Assembly: GCA_019022495.1 (NCBI GenBank) | Contig: JAFEKR010000110.1 | Location: 1 to 51,296, forward strand | Origin: Epichloe hybrida | Taxonomy: Eukaryota > Ascomycota > Sordariomycetes > Hypocreales > Clavicipitaceae | Reading direction: 5' to 3' | Length of the DNA: 51,296 bases | Part shown: positions 1 to 11,829 of the stretch, in pieces | Numbering within the stretch: position 1 is the first letter of the stretch | Layout: the number at the start of each line of letters is the position of its first letter | The notes under the pieces: model-generated | Seen by the model: only the letters and a program-made list of their open reading frames with translations | Database searches by the model: none | What the model was told of the DNA's origin: nothing | Program-made: the position numbers and the translations under genes

Positions 1-1332
1 TCGCCCTGTGGTCATGGCCTGGCCAGCAATAGATTTGGTGCACGTTATCACGGGAGAGTATTGTGGCTAGCGCATGTTTCAATGATTGCAGTCAGACACG
101 GCCATCAGTCCAACTCAGACAAGCATGCTACTTTCATGTGTCTGCAAAACGTGATGCATGTGCTGCTGTGCCAGAGCTTTCCTTGGCACGATTTGCCCAT
201 CATGCACACTCGAGAAGCAAGACATCCGCCAATGCTAGTTGACGCTTGCCTCCAATATTGAGCCGTGAACGTGACTCTGGCATGCGAGTAATACTCGAAT
301 TTCGCTGCTATAAGAAGAGGGCGGATGCAAGTCGGTTGTCCAGCCACTTGAGCCCGTATTCTGCCCCTCTAGTGTGAAACGTGCATGCTAGGCCGTTGAG
401 GACTGAAAAATGAAAGATGACACAAAGTTATCATGATTGCTCACGCAGTGCTGCGACTAGGGTAGGGAGGATCAAGGCATCAGGGAACGCGTAGATGGCA
501 ATTAATTTAGAAGCATACCTTGCCCGGCTCGCGGGTCAGATTTTTGCCACACAGCTGGTATGTTGATGACTCATGACGGCATGTAACAAGGTACACAGGT
601 ATACACAAGCATGGCATTTCTCAATACTCGCTTCGTGTTGAAATGATCAGCTCAAACGTCGTAATTATCGTGAGCTTGCCAAGTTCATTGAATCATGTCT
701 AGGGTAGCCATCGCCGACATGAAGTCATCTTGGAACGCCCCTGCGTGCGTGCAGGCCATTCGGAAATCCCGTCCTGTATTTCAAGGTTTTCACGGCCACC
801 TCAGCACGCGGGCACCCGTAACAACCAGAATGATCCCTGCGCCCGCCTCAGGCCCCTGGCCCCTGCCCCTGGCCCCTGATCCCCGCTCCCCCGCCAGCCT
901 GCTACACTCCACTGTATTATGCTACACTCCACTGTATTACGGATTACGTCCACCGCAGCTCGCTACGTAATGTATTTTGTGTCACTGCTGATTTGCGTTA
1001 TTAGGGAGAGAGACCAGCAACAAAGGCTCCGCCCGTCATTTGCTGGTTCCCATGACAAAATCGCACGACTCGAATTCGACGCAACTTCGTCCCGACGGCT
1101 GTTTGAGCATCGCGACGTTGCGACGTTGCCCACGTCCCTGAACAGCTGAAAAGTCGTACATCTAGTCGACCACCAACGGTACGTTCAGTCGTCAACCTCG
1201 AATGAACAAAGCTGCTTCTTCTTCTTCCAGCCACCTACAATATACCTGCTGCCAAGCTGCGCACCCGCCATCTCACGCTAGATCCATCTACGGGATGATA
1301 ACTGACAATAATTAAAGTCGTAGTGCGCAAGT
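1..1332. other. Intergenic region, no gene seen
   Basis: I see no convincing coding region, tRNA or rRNA here. The open frames are short, overlap on both strands and resemble no family I know. The only structure is a run of ggcccct-type repeats at about 851-880 and a 20-bp tandem duplication at 901-940. The right part should hold the promoter and 5' leader of the phosphatase gene that starts at 1333. Confidence 0.6.
901..940. repeat. Two-copy 20-bp tandem duplication
   Basis: Two adjacent 20-bp copies (901-920 and 921-940) beginning gctacactcc differ only in their last base (t versus c). This is seen directly. The near identity suggests a recent slippage or duplication in non-coding DNA. Confidence 0.9.
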
Positions 1333-3937
1333 ATGGCTTCTCAACAGAGCAGTGGTGCTCATCACAATGATCCCGAGTACAATCCCTATGTGTCCCCAAG
1401 CAGATGGCGACATCAGGAGTCGGCAGCTTATCGCCGTCATGCAGGGCATCGTGGTCCTCCTCGCGAGCCCGTGTCTACGGAGCCGAGCACAGACGCGTTG
1501 GCCAATGTCTTGAACAATTCGCGGACCGAACCACCAGAGGAAGCCACCATTACCGTAACCGCTGCCCATCCCTATGGTGAAGAGGCCAAGGACGACGGCC
1601 GCAGCGAACCACAAGCTGACGGCAAGGAGATTGTCTGCGGGCCTTTGCTGAATTATCGCTACATGGAGCATGAGCGCTGGTACGGCAGCGTGTTGGTCGT
1701 TGCCAAAGGTGGCGGCGAGGATATCTTGTACCAGCCCTCGCTGGTTTTGCGCCGTGTAGGTGAAGCCAGGAGCCTCCTGGCTGGTTCTGGTTCACCTGCG
1801 CAGAATGGCGCCAGCGGTTCCCCGGATCAAGTTGCAGGCCAAGCAGTCCAGTTCGAGGCCCAACGCCTTTACTCGGACCGCAGAAACACCTTCTGGGCAT
1901 TTGAGATTGACGTCCCGATCGAGGCCGAGGAGATCAAATACGAATACGCCATTCCTGACGTTCGATACTCGAGGGAACACAAGCCTCGGGTCAACAGTTT
2001 TTTTGTTCCGGCTGCCGACGATTCCATGCGCGTCATGTTCCACTCGTGCAACGGTTTCAGCGTCGGTACGGACGAAGAAGCTTTCAGCGGTGCCCCGTTG
2101 TGGAGAGACGTGTTGCGAAAGCATGAGCAGGCCCCCTTCCACGTTATGCTGGGCGGCGGCGACCAGATTTACAATGATGGTATTCGAGTCAACGGTCCTC
2201 TCCGCACCTGGACTGATATCGGCAACCCTAAGAAGCGCGCCGAATATCCTTTTCCGGAGAGTTTGCGGTCAGAGTGCGATGACTACTACTTGAAGAACTA
2301 CATTCGATGGTACAACTCGGAGCCTTTTGCGTTGGCAAATGGACAGATCCCTCAGGTCAATATATGGGACGACCATGACGTGAGCCAACCTCCCACCCCA
2401 AAAAGCTTTCACCATCCCACAGTTTCCTTGGCCGAAACGTGGCATTAACAGCCCTGTAGATTATTGACGGATTCGGATCCTATGTCGACAGCTTTATGCG
2501 CTGTGACGTATTCCGCGGAATTGGTGGCACAGCTCACAAGTACTACCTGCTCTTTCAGCACCACTTGCCTCCGCCAGTTTCGACCTATACCTCGGACCAT
2601 CTTGACGTTAATGGCGAGCATACTGCCGTGGATCCCAACCAAATGGTCGACACTTTTGCCGCGGAACCCAAACTGGGGAATCAGTACATTCGAGGCAGCC
2701 GGCCCGGCCCATATGTGGCAGAGCACTCGATCAACATGTACTCGCGACTTGGTGCTCGCATGGCTATGCTGGGCATCGATGCACGGACTGAAGTGAGCAA
2801 ATCGCAGTTGATCTTTCCATCATAGCCTCACCACACTAACCCATCCCCAGCGTACCCGACGCCAAGTCAATTACCCAGAGACTTATAAGCTGATCTTCGA
2901 GAGACTTCGAGGCGAGCTTTCCAAGGCCGCCAGCTCCAGTCAACCAATCAAACATTTAATTCTCCTTCTTGGCATTCCAATTGCATACCCTGTAAGTTGA
3001 CGTTGGTCAAGAGGAAGCAGAGCTTTGCACTGACAAATCCCAGCGTCTTACTTGGCTCGAAAACATCCTCCGTAGCCCAATCATAGGTCCTATCAAGTTT
3101 TTGAACCGTCGATTCGGTGTGGGCGGTGGTCTGTTCAACACGTTCGACGGCAGTGTCGATCTTCTCGATGACCTCGATGATCACTATACCGCCAAGACGC
3201 ACAAACTGGAGCGACGAAATCTCATTGAAGAGCTGCAGCGAATTGCTGCCGAGTTTTCCGTCCGAGTCACCATCTTGGGCGGTGATGTCCACTTGGCAGC
3301 ACTGGGACGTTTCTACTCCAACCCAAAGCTCAAGATACCGGTCGAGAAGGACAGTCGTTACATGGCCAATGTGGTCTCGTCAGCTATCGTCAATAAGCCG
3401 CCACCGCAGGCAGTTGCAAATCTTCTGGCAAGACGAAACAAGATTCATCACCTGAATCACGACACAGACGAAACCCTACTTGATCTGTTCAACAAAGACC
3501 CAGGTGACTCGACCAAGACGGCCAATCGCAACCACTGTACCATGCCCAGCCGAAACTATGCCATGTTGACAGAGAATTCCCCCAGAAATGCCTATCCCAC
3601 CAATGGAGCACTACGAGTCGATGGTGCAAGTCAAGATGTCCTATCATTTGTTGGCAGGGACGGTCACTCTGAGATACACGAAGGAGAGGTGCACGCTGGT
3701 ACGGACAACGTGTCAGCTTCCAGTGCTCACGGTCGCAGGAATGATGGCAGTCTCGACATCCGGATCAATGTCGAGATGGACCAACATAGCGCCGAGGGCC
3801 AAACTGAGGCTTACGGACTTAGTGTGCCGCTGTTGCGCTATGAGAGACCTGAGAGGCCAGCGACAGCGGCCTCGAGATTCTCGAGAGCATCAAAGCGAAC
3901 TCCCGAGGCGGCACCGGAGCCAGTGGCTGCACATTGA
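1333..3937 (+). CDS. PhoD-like phosphatase domain protein
   Basis: Four exons are predicted: 1333-2379, 2460-2792, 2851-2991 and 3044-3937, giving 804 aa. All three introns are GT-AG and keep frame. Metallophosphatase motifs of the PhoD family are visible: GGGDQIYNDG at about residues 273-282, WDDHD at 345-349, and GGDVHLAA at about 586-593. The first intron falls directly after WDDHD, and joining gives WDDHDIIDGFGSY, which supports the splice. The first ~90 residues and the C-terminal ~170 are low in complexity and probably disordered. No signal peptide or membrane segment is seen, so a cytosolic or membrane-associated role is more likely than secretion. Members of this fungal subgroup are mostly uncharacterised; a phosphodiesterase or phosphomonoesterase activity with bound metal is inferred, and the substrate is unknown. 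The start is the first ATG of the long frame. Confidence 0.87.
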
Positions 3938-4598
3938 ATGAGCTGCCATGATTGACGGATGCAGCCAAGGCGCCATGTACTCGTTGTTGGATATTCGGAT
4001 TCTGTGGTTGAGCTATTGAGTTGCATATTGTAATGAGATACCATGGGCGAAGAGGATGTGCACGATTTTTTCCATATTTTTTCCATATTTTTTCACTACC
4101 TGTACAGCATGAATTTGGATGTAAGAGATATATAGGGAAGCAAAGACTTGTGTGTCTGTTTGATATTACGGCGTGAAGCAGGATGTACATGGATTTTTAA
4201 TACATGATGTTTTCGTCATCTTTGTCAAGAGTGATGCTGGTGGTCGTGGCCCCACGCCTTGTGGTTGTCTGGACGCGTAGGAAATGATTTGCTCGGCACC
4301 TTCGGCTGAGATATGTGCGATGACGGAGAACGGGACGCAACGGGGCCGAGGTCGGGGCAGCAAGCAATCGAGAGCCAGTTCCAGTTCTGCCACTGTGGAG
4401 CCGGATGACCGCCTGGCGTGTTACATGCAACGCTTCAAGATTAAACCGCAATAAGCCGACACACGCAGGAGCTGGGGCCGGGAGGTCTATTGGACGACAA
4501 ACAAACAGCCTTTTTTAAGAGCAGCCCAGCATCAATCATCCCGACTTTTCGGCCATCGTCCTTTTCGCAGAGACCAGAACTCCCCAGAGTTAGCAGTC
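3938..4598. other. Intergenic region between phosphatase and P5CDH
   Basis: This is the 3' flank of the phosphatase gene and the promoter of the P5C dehydrogenase gene. It contains three imperfect copies of an 11-bp T-rich unit (ttttttccata) at about 4066-4093. No gene is supported. Confidence 0.6.
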
Positions 4599-6497
4599 AT
4601 GAAGTCGGCAGTCCTCATCAGAGCCCAGAGCTTGCGCTCTGCAGCCAAGGTCTCGCAGCGGATGAGCATGGGCACGCTCGCCACGTTCAAGACGCCCAAG
4701 GTTGCCAACGAGCCCAACGTGAGTCAATCATGCCGTGGACCACAGGCCGGCATTCATTCAATCAATTCATCAATCTATGGTAGCTAACGTCTGTCCCGTC
4801 TTCATCGCGTTTAGCACCACTATGCAAAGGGAAGTGCTCAGCGCCAAGGACTGACGGCAGCTATCGAGAGCTACCAGAAGAGGGCCCCCATCGAGGTTCC
4901 CGTTGTTGTCGGTGGCAAGGAGGTAGGTCGATTCGACTCCATATCGTTGAAAGCTTCCAGAAATCATTCCCTGCTGACTTTTCGATTTATTTACCTCGCC
5001 CAGATCAAGACCTCCGCCCTCTCCCACCAGTTCAACCCTTCTGACCACGCCAGCAAGGTCGCCAACTACCACACTGCCACTCCCGCCGATGTCAACAAGG
5101 CCATTGATGCTGCCCTGGCGGCCAAGCCCGCGTGGGAGGCTCTCCCTTTCTCCGATCGTGCCGCCGTCTTCCTCAAAGCTGCTGATCTCGTCGCCAACAA
5201 GTACCGGTATGAGATCATGGCCGCTACCGTTCTCGGTCAGGGCAAGAACGCCTGGCAAGCCGAGATTGATGCCGCCGCCGAGCTGGCTGACTTCTTCCGC
5301 TTCAACGTCCACTACGCCCAGGAGCTCCTCTCGCAGCAGCCCGAACACAATTCTCCCGGCCTGTGGAACCGTCTCGAGTACCGCCCTCTCGAGGGTTTCG
5401 TCTACGCCGTGAGCCCCTTCAACTTCACGGCCATTGCCGGCAACCTGCCGGGTGCCCCCGCCCTCATGGGCAACGTCGTGGTTTGGAAGCCCAGTGACTT
5501 CGCCATTGCCTCCAACTGGCTCGTCTACCAGATCCTGCTCGAGGCCGGTCTGCCCAAGGACGTCATTCAGTTCGTCCCTGGTAACCCCGAAGAGATCACC
5601 AGGACCATCCTCGCTCACAAGGAGTTCGCTGCTCTTCACTACACCGGAAGCACAGCCATCTTCCGCAAGCTGTATGGGGCCATTGGCGAGGGTGTTGCCG
5701 AGGGCCGCTACCGATCCTACCCCCGAATCGTTGGCGAGACGGGCGGCAAGAACTTCCACTTGGTCCACCCATCTGCCGACCTGGACAATGCCGTCAAGCA
5801 CACCATCCGCGGCGCCTTTGAGTTCCAAGGCCAGAAGTGCAGCGCCACCTCCCGCCTCTACGTCGCCAAGTCCGCCTGGCCCGAGTTCAAGCAGAAGCTC
5901 GTGGCCGAGGTCGAGAAGATTACGGTCGGAGAGCCGTGGAACCACGCCAACTTCTGCGGTCCCGTCATCCACGCCGCCTCCTTCAAGAAGCTCTCTGGCG
6001 CCATTGACGCGGCCAAGACGGACGGGGAGATTGAGCTCGTCGCCGGCGGCAAGTACGACTCGTCCAAGGGCTATTTCGTGCACCCCACCATCTACCAGAC
6101 CACCAACCCCGCCCACAAGTTCCTGTCTACCGAGTTCTTCGGCCCTATCCTGACCACGTACGTCTACGACGATGCCTCCCCCGATGCCTTCGGCAAGGCC
6201 TGCGAATTGGTCGACTCTACGTCCGAGTACGGCCTGACGGGCGCCGTCTTCGCCAGTGACCGCGAGGCCATCCGCTTTGCAGAGGACAAGCTCCGCAACG
6301 CCGCCGGCAACTTCTACATCAACTGCAAGAGCACCGGCGCCGTTGTCGGCCAGCAGGCCTTTGGTGGTGCCCGTGCCTCCGGCACAGACGACAAGGCCGG
6401 CAGCCCCAACTTGCTGACCCGGTTCGTCAACATCCGCGCCTTGAAGGAAGAGTTCAATCCCACTACGCAGGTTGCGTACCCGAGCAACGAGGTATAG
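4599..6497 (+). CDS. PUT2: Delta-1-pyrroline-5-carboxylate dehydrogenase, mitochondrial
   Basis: Exons 4599-4718, 4815-4922 and 5004-6497 give 573 aa, close to the length of yeast Put2. The enzyme oxidises glutamate semialdehyde (from pyrroline-5-carboxylate) to glutamate with NAD+, the second step of proline breakdown in the mitochondrial matrix. Aldehyde dehydrogenase signatures are clear: FNFTAIAGNLPGAPALMGN for cofactor and substrate binding, VGETGGKNF with the general-base glutamate near residue 321, and GQKCSA with the catalytic cysteine near residue 355. The N-terminus (MKSAVLIRAQSLRSAAKVSQ) is rich in Arg, Lys, Ser and Ala without acids, which fits a mitochondrial presequence. The gene has strong C-ending codon bias, which suggests high expression and explains long spurious open frames on the opposite strand. 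The homologue in Aspergillus is prnC; no other prn genes are visible here, so there is no proline cluster. Confidence 0.96.
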
Positions 6498-7585
6498 TCG
6501 AATCGAGATATTATGCATTCAAGTTTTCTCTCAACAAAAGGGCGGGGTTTTTTTTTTTTTTTTTTTTTTTTTGGAAAGATTAAGCATCATTACGAAAAAC
6601 ATTTCCCTCGAAGGGGACGTATGAATCAATGGGTTGGTTACACACGTATTCCCAATGGGACTCGGTAGCAGGTGACGAGAACAATTTGTATCATGCTTTT
6701 CTCAACGCTAGGTATCTGTCTCGGGGTTTGTTCCTTCTACAGCTCAATGGATTCCTGGAGACAAACACCCGCCCGCGCGATGTGTAATGTGGGCGCCGTC
6801 ATGATTTTATGCGTCTGGTCGCGTGCTCGGGTGGATTTGATGCTTGCTCGTAGCCCACATACTTGTTCCATTGCAGCTCCCCATGTACTACATGTACTCT
6901 GGTCGCGTCGTATCATCGACCCTTTGCTGCTTCTCCATAAGCGTGAGCACGTGCTCTCGGTTCAAAGCCAAGCCGACAAGGCACCAATGACCCCGGCAAC
7001 CCGGCCACAAAGGCTACGTCAGTATGTACGTACATGTATCACAGCCGGCCGTCCTGATTGATTCGGAAAGCACATGGGCGACAACGGCTTCCTCATTGGC
7101 CCAGACACTTTCCTAAGCCCCGAGAGCACGCGACCATTTTCTCGACGATGCTTGGTCAATGGCCGCCGCCTTTTCCTCGTGGGGGGAAGGTACGAACTAC
7201 GGTAATATGACAAGGCGGGCATCTGGGGGAATGGGAACATGAAGAAGAATCAGTGCCTTTCCTGGGGATGCACCCTGCACCCAAGCTTGGCCATGGTCCC
7301 ATTTGATCGACAGTTTATTCACACGAGGCCGATGCGCACTCTGTCCGCCTTGCTATTACTTCCGACTCCCCCCATCATATAAGCAACCTCGTCCATCTCC
7401 CAGGGGCCAGGGCAGACTGACACCTCGCCGGGTGCCATGGCATAATATTGGCTTGAGCTTTAGCTGGCCGCCGCCGTCCATCCCATCACTCGGTCCATCA
7501 CTCCATCACTCGGTCCATCCATCGGACCATCACTCGGTCTATCCATCGGTCCATCGCTGACAGTGGGAGCTCACGCGACTCCGCC
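6498..7585. other. Long 5' region of the bHLH gene
   Basis: A run of about 24 T residues (6549-6572) follows the P5CDH gene. I find no supported gene in the remaining ~1 kb. The segment 7476-7556 is made of imperfect ccatcactcggt and ccatcggt repeats just upstream of the bHLH start codon, probably in its leader or core promoter. A long upstream region is common for regulatory genes. Confidence 0.6.
7476..7556. repeat. Imperfect ccatcactcggt repeat in bHLH 5' leader
   Basis: The segment consists of diverged 8-12 bp units (ccatcactcggt, ccatccatcggac, ccatcggt) ending 30 bp before the predicted start codon at 7586. The repeat structure is visible directly; any regulatory role is not shown. Confidence 0.8.
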
Positions 7586-8936
7586 ATGCCTCAACCAAGT
7601 CTTCCGCCAACCCCCGGCTCGTCCACCGATATCCGAGGCAAAGACGGCGCCCAACATCTCTCTTTTACCCAGATTGCCTTTGAACTGCCGCCTCCCGCGA
7701 TTCATGATGCGTCGCGCATGTCCCCTACTGATTCAAAGCACGCCACGTCCTCCAGCACGGCGTCCCATCATCCGCCCGCGCTAGACTCTTCTTCATCCCC
7801 GCGAGCTGCGTATCCATTGCAGGCGGCTGAGACGGTCAAATCCCGTCGTCGATCATCTGCTACCAGATATGACGGCAAAGACAAGCCTTCTTTTGCTCTT
7901 CCTCCCCCGCCCACCAGATCTAGAAAGATCATCCAGATGAAGCCCCGAACGCAGCAAGACTCTGTCGAGTCCTCATCGGCCAAGGATTCTGGCAGAGCCG
8001 GGGCCAGGGCATCGGCCGGCACGGCAAAGAGTGCCGCTACCAACAGAAGCAACACCGTCGGCGATGCAAGCGGAGCCCAGGGAGGGAAGAAGAAGCAGCC
8101 CAGCGCCACCAGCGCCGCCGGACGCAAAATCGCCAGAAAGACTGCCCACAGCCTTATCGAGAGGAGACGGCGTGGCAAAATGAACGAAGAATTCGCTCTT
8201 CTCAAGAGCATGATACCTGCTTGCAACGGTGAAATGCACAAGCTTGCCATACTCCAGGTGGGTAACTTTCCGTTTTGACAAGACCCTTCTTTTCGTTGCC
8301 GATTGCCTCTTTCTCACGCAATGCCTTCATTTGCTGACGCGCGCACACACTTCTTGTCACCAGGCCTCAATCGACTATGTGCGATATCTTGAGGATTGTG
8401 TGTCAAAGCTCCAGGCGCAGCGTGGTGAAGAACGGAACCGGGAGGAAGCAACGCAAAACAACAGTTCGTTGCCCTCGATCCGGGATTTCCATCCCACATT
8501 CCGTGCGGACCCAACGGACCCAACGGACCCAACGGACCAGTCCGGAGACGTGGACATGTCCGACTCAGATACGGCGTCGCCTCCTCTCTTCACCGGGCAG
8601 CCGGGCCGCTTCCACCGACCGTCCATCTCCCCAGACTTGCGAGCCGAACCCGCTGATCTTGGTCAGCGCTCGTACTCGTCTGTTTCGACGGATCAACGAC
8701 ACTATAGCTTTAGCACTTCAGCAGGAGCCTCACCCGCCTTTGGACCCCAGCGGCACGCCATGTACGCCCAGAGCAGCGCGTCGGGCTCAGCCCTCACCAG
8801 CCCTGCCTTGAACCCGCAGTCTGACGTCGATCAAGAGGCCACCGCCGCGCTGTTGATGCTGAACAGCGACAGACGAGGAACCAATTCGACCTTGAACGCG
8901 CGCGGCCTTTCGGTTCGCGACCTTCTCAGCACCTGA
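7586..8936 (+). CDS. bHLH transcription factor, DevR/Esc1-like
   Basis: Exons 7586-8257 and 8364-8936 give 414 aa. A basic helix-loop-helix domain spans about residues 180-245: the basic part reads RKIARKTAHSLIERRRRGKM, with the His, Glu and Arg positions typical of E-box (CANNTG) binders, then helix 1 (EEFALLKSMIP), a short loop, and helix 2 beginning MHKLAILQ. The intron splits helix 2 and joining gives LAILQASIDYVRYLEDCV, as expected. The remainder is rich in Ser, Pro and Thr. The basic region looks like the fungal DevR / fission yeast Esc1 group, which act in development, but that assignment is from memory of motif style and is moderate only. Residues near 270 hold a TDP triplet repeat encoded by a 9-bp direct repeat. 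Confidence 0.88.
8506..8537 (+). repeat. 9-bp coding repeat (PTD triplets) in bHLH gene
   Basis: Three to four copies of ggacccaac encode a repeated Thr-Asp-Pro run C-terminal to the bHLH domain. The unit is a multiple of three, so copy-number change would keep the frame. Confidence 0.85.
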
Positions 8937-9618
8937 TCCGTCTGCATCGTACGCAACTCGACTTGACCCCGAATCTTTTACTTGACCAAAAAAAAAAAAA
9001 AAGATCATTTCTCCCAGTCTTTGCAGACACGCGAGTCGTCGTGCCTACAAAAAGTTGAAGCCCTGCGTAGACTTGTAATGAATATTTTGCAAGACAGCGG
9101 CATCATGCCTGCATAACTCGCCGACGACACAAAGCTAACAAAGCAACCACTGACACCATACGCTCTTGTGCCGAGCGTGCGGTCAGTTACAGGTGGACAC
9201 GATACCCCCTTTTCCTATCTTCTACGAGATGATGATGATGACGGGACAGCGAGTGGAGGCACGCTTGGTTGGATATGACTGGGAGGGCGCGACTTGTCGT
9301 CGTTCAAAACTTGGCTTGACCGCGAAGTGCTTGGGCAATAACCTCGGCTTGCGCACTAGACAGATGATTGACTTTTGGACCTTTTCTGGTGGCGCATTTA
9401 TTGTGCCGACACATACTTGTAATGTTATTGTTGAAATTGAAAAAAAAAAGTATGCAACTTGTTTTGTGGGTTTCTTGTTTCTTTTTTTGTGTTCTTTTTT
9501 TAAAAGCTTGAAATTTCTGGTGGCACAGTCTACAGCTCGCTCGTGTGGTAGTTGTCCATCAGGTCATGTTCATCAAGCCGACAACGTGCCACACTGCCAC
9601 ACTGCCACACTGCCAGAA
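8937..9618. other. Convergent 3' region, bHLH / PER1
   Basis: This is the 3' flank of two converging genes. It contains an A-run at about 8987-9002 and three copies of the 8-bp unit gccacact at about 9588-9614, just beyond the PER1 stop codon. No gene is supported. Confidence 0.6.
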
Positions 9619-10927
9619 TCATGATTTGTGTCTTTCGGTTCCGGCGATATCGTCTTTTGCATCCCTGAGCAGGAAACTGCAACAATGGACGTCAGCCGGG
9701 GTGAGAGAAGGCGTGGTGCCAGACATGTAAGGCGCCAACTCACTTGTACCATAGAACAGTAGGACCGATAGTCATGAGATGCCACAAACTGTGAGCATCA
9801 ATGTAGCCCAACCATGGGGCAAAGTCGAACAACTCCATGCTCATGGCCACCATGACCCAAGCCACCACCACACCGGGCACGATTGACCACAGGCTACCCG
9901 ACTTTCGATAGCTCGTGATGCTGAACCAGCTCCACAGCATGTTCTGCACTATGCCAACCACGACATTGGCCGCCATGTTGTACGTGTAATCCCACCTCAC
10001 GCCCTTCAGATACGCCACATGGCATACGTAGAGCACGACACACAGTAGCGTCCATGCCCTGAGGACGCTCCTCCGTCGAGGACTCGGCCGATCTAGCCTG
10101 AAGATGCGAATAGGCGTGTAGTACATTCCGTAGAGGACGCTGGCGCCGGCAGCGAAGTAGTCCAACTCCTCGGTGGCCTGGAAGTCACGCGTGTGGAAGA
10201 TGGCGCTGAAGATCCAGCTGGCGATGCCGACGTGCGCGAGGACTACGTAGAAGGGTCGCAGGGGGTAATTGGGCGGAAGGCAGGCCCGGATCTTCTGGAG
10301 CCCGTTGTAGTGGGCGTAGAGGTTGCCGAGCGAGAAGAGCACACTGAAGGGCTCTTGCATGCCGAGGAAGCGGTGGAAGGGCCATTTTCCGTGGAATTGA
10401 ACGATGGGGTGGTGGGCAGACACGCGTTGCGCCGTGACGATGTGCTGGCAGGTGTAGTCGCACTCGGAGGCGCAGTTCCAGAGGAGGAGACGCCGGAGGA
10501 GAGCTGGGCCCGGGGGGGCGAAAAAGGTGTTAGTTCTTGGCACTTCATACAAGGTGCATTTCTTGTTGCGCGGTGCCTGACGTTGGAGCATCGGGCGCAC
10601 CGTGGAGCGAGCGAGTGGACGGAGACGATGGACTCACGAATCGGGGTATGCGGCTTGCCTGGGCCATAGTTCTCGGTCTTGCAGACCTGCCATGACGTTC
10701 GTTAGCCGTTGGACATGGGGGCCACACGGATGGTGTATTAGGATGAAGAATGGAAGAATCGAGGTTCCGGGTCCTGCAGCGACTTGGCATACCTCGAGAC
10801 ATTCTCGAAATGCAGGCGAGCGATCCCCAGCCGAGGCTTGCGCCTCGCCGCAGAACAGCACCAAGAGGAGGCTCAGGAAGAGCAGAGCCGCGACTCCCCA
10901 GGCCTGCTGCCCCTTGTGCGCTGCCAT
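9619..10927 (-). CDS. PER1: PER1/PGAP3-family GPI-lipid remodelling protein
   Basis: Four exons on the minus strand (10793-10927, 10638-10686, 9744-10503, 9619-9676) give 333 aa. The first ~32 residues form a signal peptide (MAAHKGQQAW then a Leu-rich core and GEAQASAGD). The luminal Cys-rich part has FRECLEVC and, after splicing, LLLWNCASECDYTCQHIV. It is followed by QFHGKWPFHRFLGMQEPFSV and several hydrophobic segments, consistent with about seven membrane spans and the CREST-type hydrolase fold. Histidines in HGKWPF, ASWIFSAIFHTRD and SLWHLMT fit the metal site of this superfamily. In yeast, Per1 acts in the ER as a phospholipase A2-type enzyme in GPI-anchor lipid remodelling. The last exon restores the ending DDIAGTERHKS; reading past the last intron would stop one codon later at a false TGA. 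An upstream Met would add a poly-Ser run from a purine repeat and is less likely. Confidence 0.93.
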
Positions 10928-11829
10928 TAGAAACGCATGTAGAACACGTGAAGAGGAAGAGGAAGAGGAAGAGGAAGAAGAGGAAGAGGGATGGGGAGAG
11001 TCGGAGAGGGTTTGGCGCCAAATGGACAAGAGCAAAGCGGCGGAGAGGGCAGAACTGTGGTTATGCAGATGGAATTGTCATCCAACAAGTCTCAAGCCAT
11101 GCATTGCAAACGGCCAGCTTCTGGTCGTCAATGTGAAGCCGATGCCTGGATTGTTGGATGCTCAGTCGGGAGTCTGGAGCAGGGAGCAGGGAGCAGGGAG
11201 CAGGGAGCAGGGAGATTAGGAGAGGGGAAAGCGCATCGCATTGGCTGGTGCTGGTACGAGAAGTCGAGTCGAGACAAGTGGACAAGTGGGCAAAGAAACC
11301 TCGCCGTCTCGCCGTCTCGTCCTCAAGCACCTGAAAAACCTGATGTGAACGTGCAACGCCCATTCGACATGGCTTGATCTGAGCGACGGGAAACCACGAC
11401 ATCGCTTCTTCTCGGTTTCCACAACCAGCTCATTTGACTTTCGACTCGGTCATCTGTATCGTATCATCTGTCAAGCAATGCTCCCGAGTCCGCACTCCGT
11501 AGCTTGCCTATTTTGTTAGGCCCCACCCAACACCACTCGTTGTCCGGGGCAACCCGCCGCGCTTCCATTGGCTGCCCTCGCTCCCACTCAAAATAATGCA
11601 GCATCCAATGCCTCCCGCTCGTCCTCCTGCCTTGACGATTTCAAGTACACCAACACGGAAGCATCAGCTACGCGAAGGAATTTCTCGCGATACACAGCAA
11701 CCAGGGTCATGGTGATCCTCTGACACGGAAACACAAGCCAGAAACTCGCCACATATTCATTTTACTTTTCCCCCTACTCGACGCTTGCGACTACACAATC
11801 GCGTGTTATACATCAGCTACGCGTCTCCA
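10928..11829. promoter_or_regulatory. Divergent promoter region PER1 / MPS1
   Basis: A 0.9-kb region between two head-to-head genes. It contains a GGAAGA-type purine run at 10950-10988, a G-rich 7-bp repeat at 11176-11210, and two CCAAT boxes (ATTGG at 11567-11571 and CCAAT at 11605-11609) 220-265 bp upstream of the MPS1 start. No coding region is supported. Confidence 0.55.
11176..11217 (+). repeat. G-rich 7-bp tandem repeat, G-quadruplex candidate
   Basis: Five tandem copies of ggagcag followed by ggagatt create five GGG runs spaced by four bases (11182-11212). This fits the common G3-loop4 pattern for a G-quadruplex. It lies about 250 bp upstream of the PER1 start codon, on the strand opposite to PER1 coding. 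Folding is inferred, not shown. Confidence 0.8.

Noticed and set aside
4770..6518. 582-codon open frame on the minus strand over P5CDH
   Set aside because: It runs exactly antisense to a well-supported dehydrogenase and through its introns. The Gly/Leu/Val/Asp-rich translation is what a C-ending codon bias produces on the opposite strand; no domain is visible.
10545..11035. Longer PER1 N-terminus with a poly-Ser run
   Set aside because: The Ser run comes from the purine repeat in the leader. The ATG at 10927 gives a normal signal peptide.
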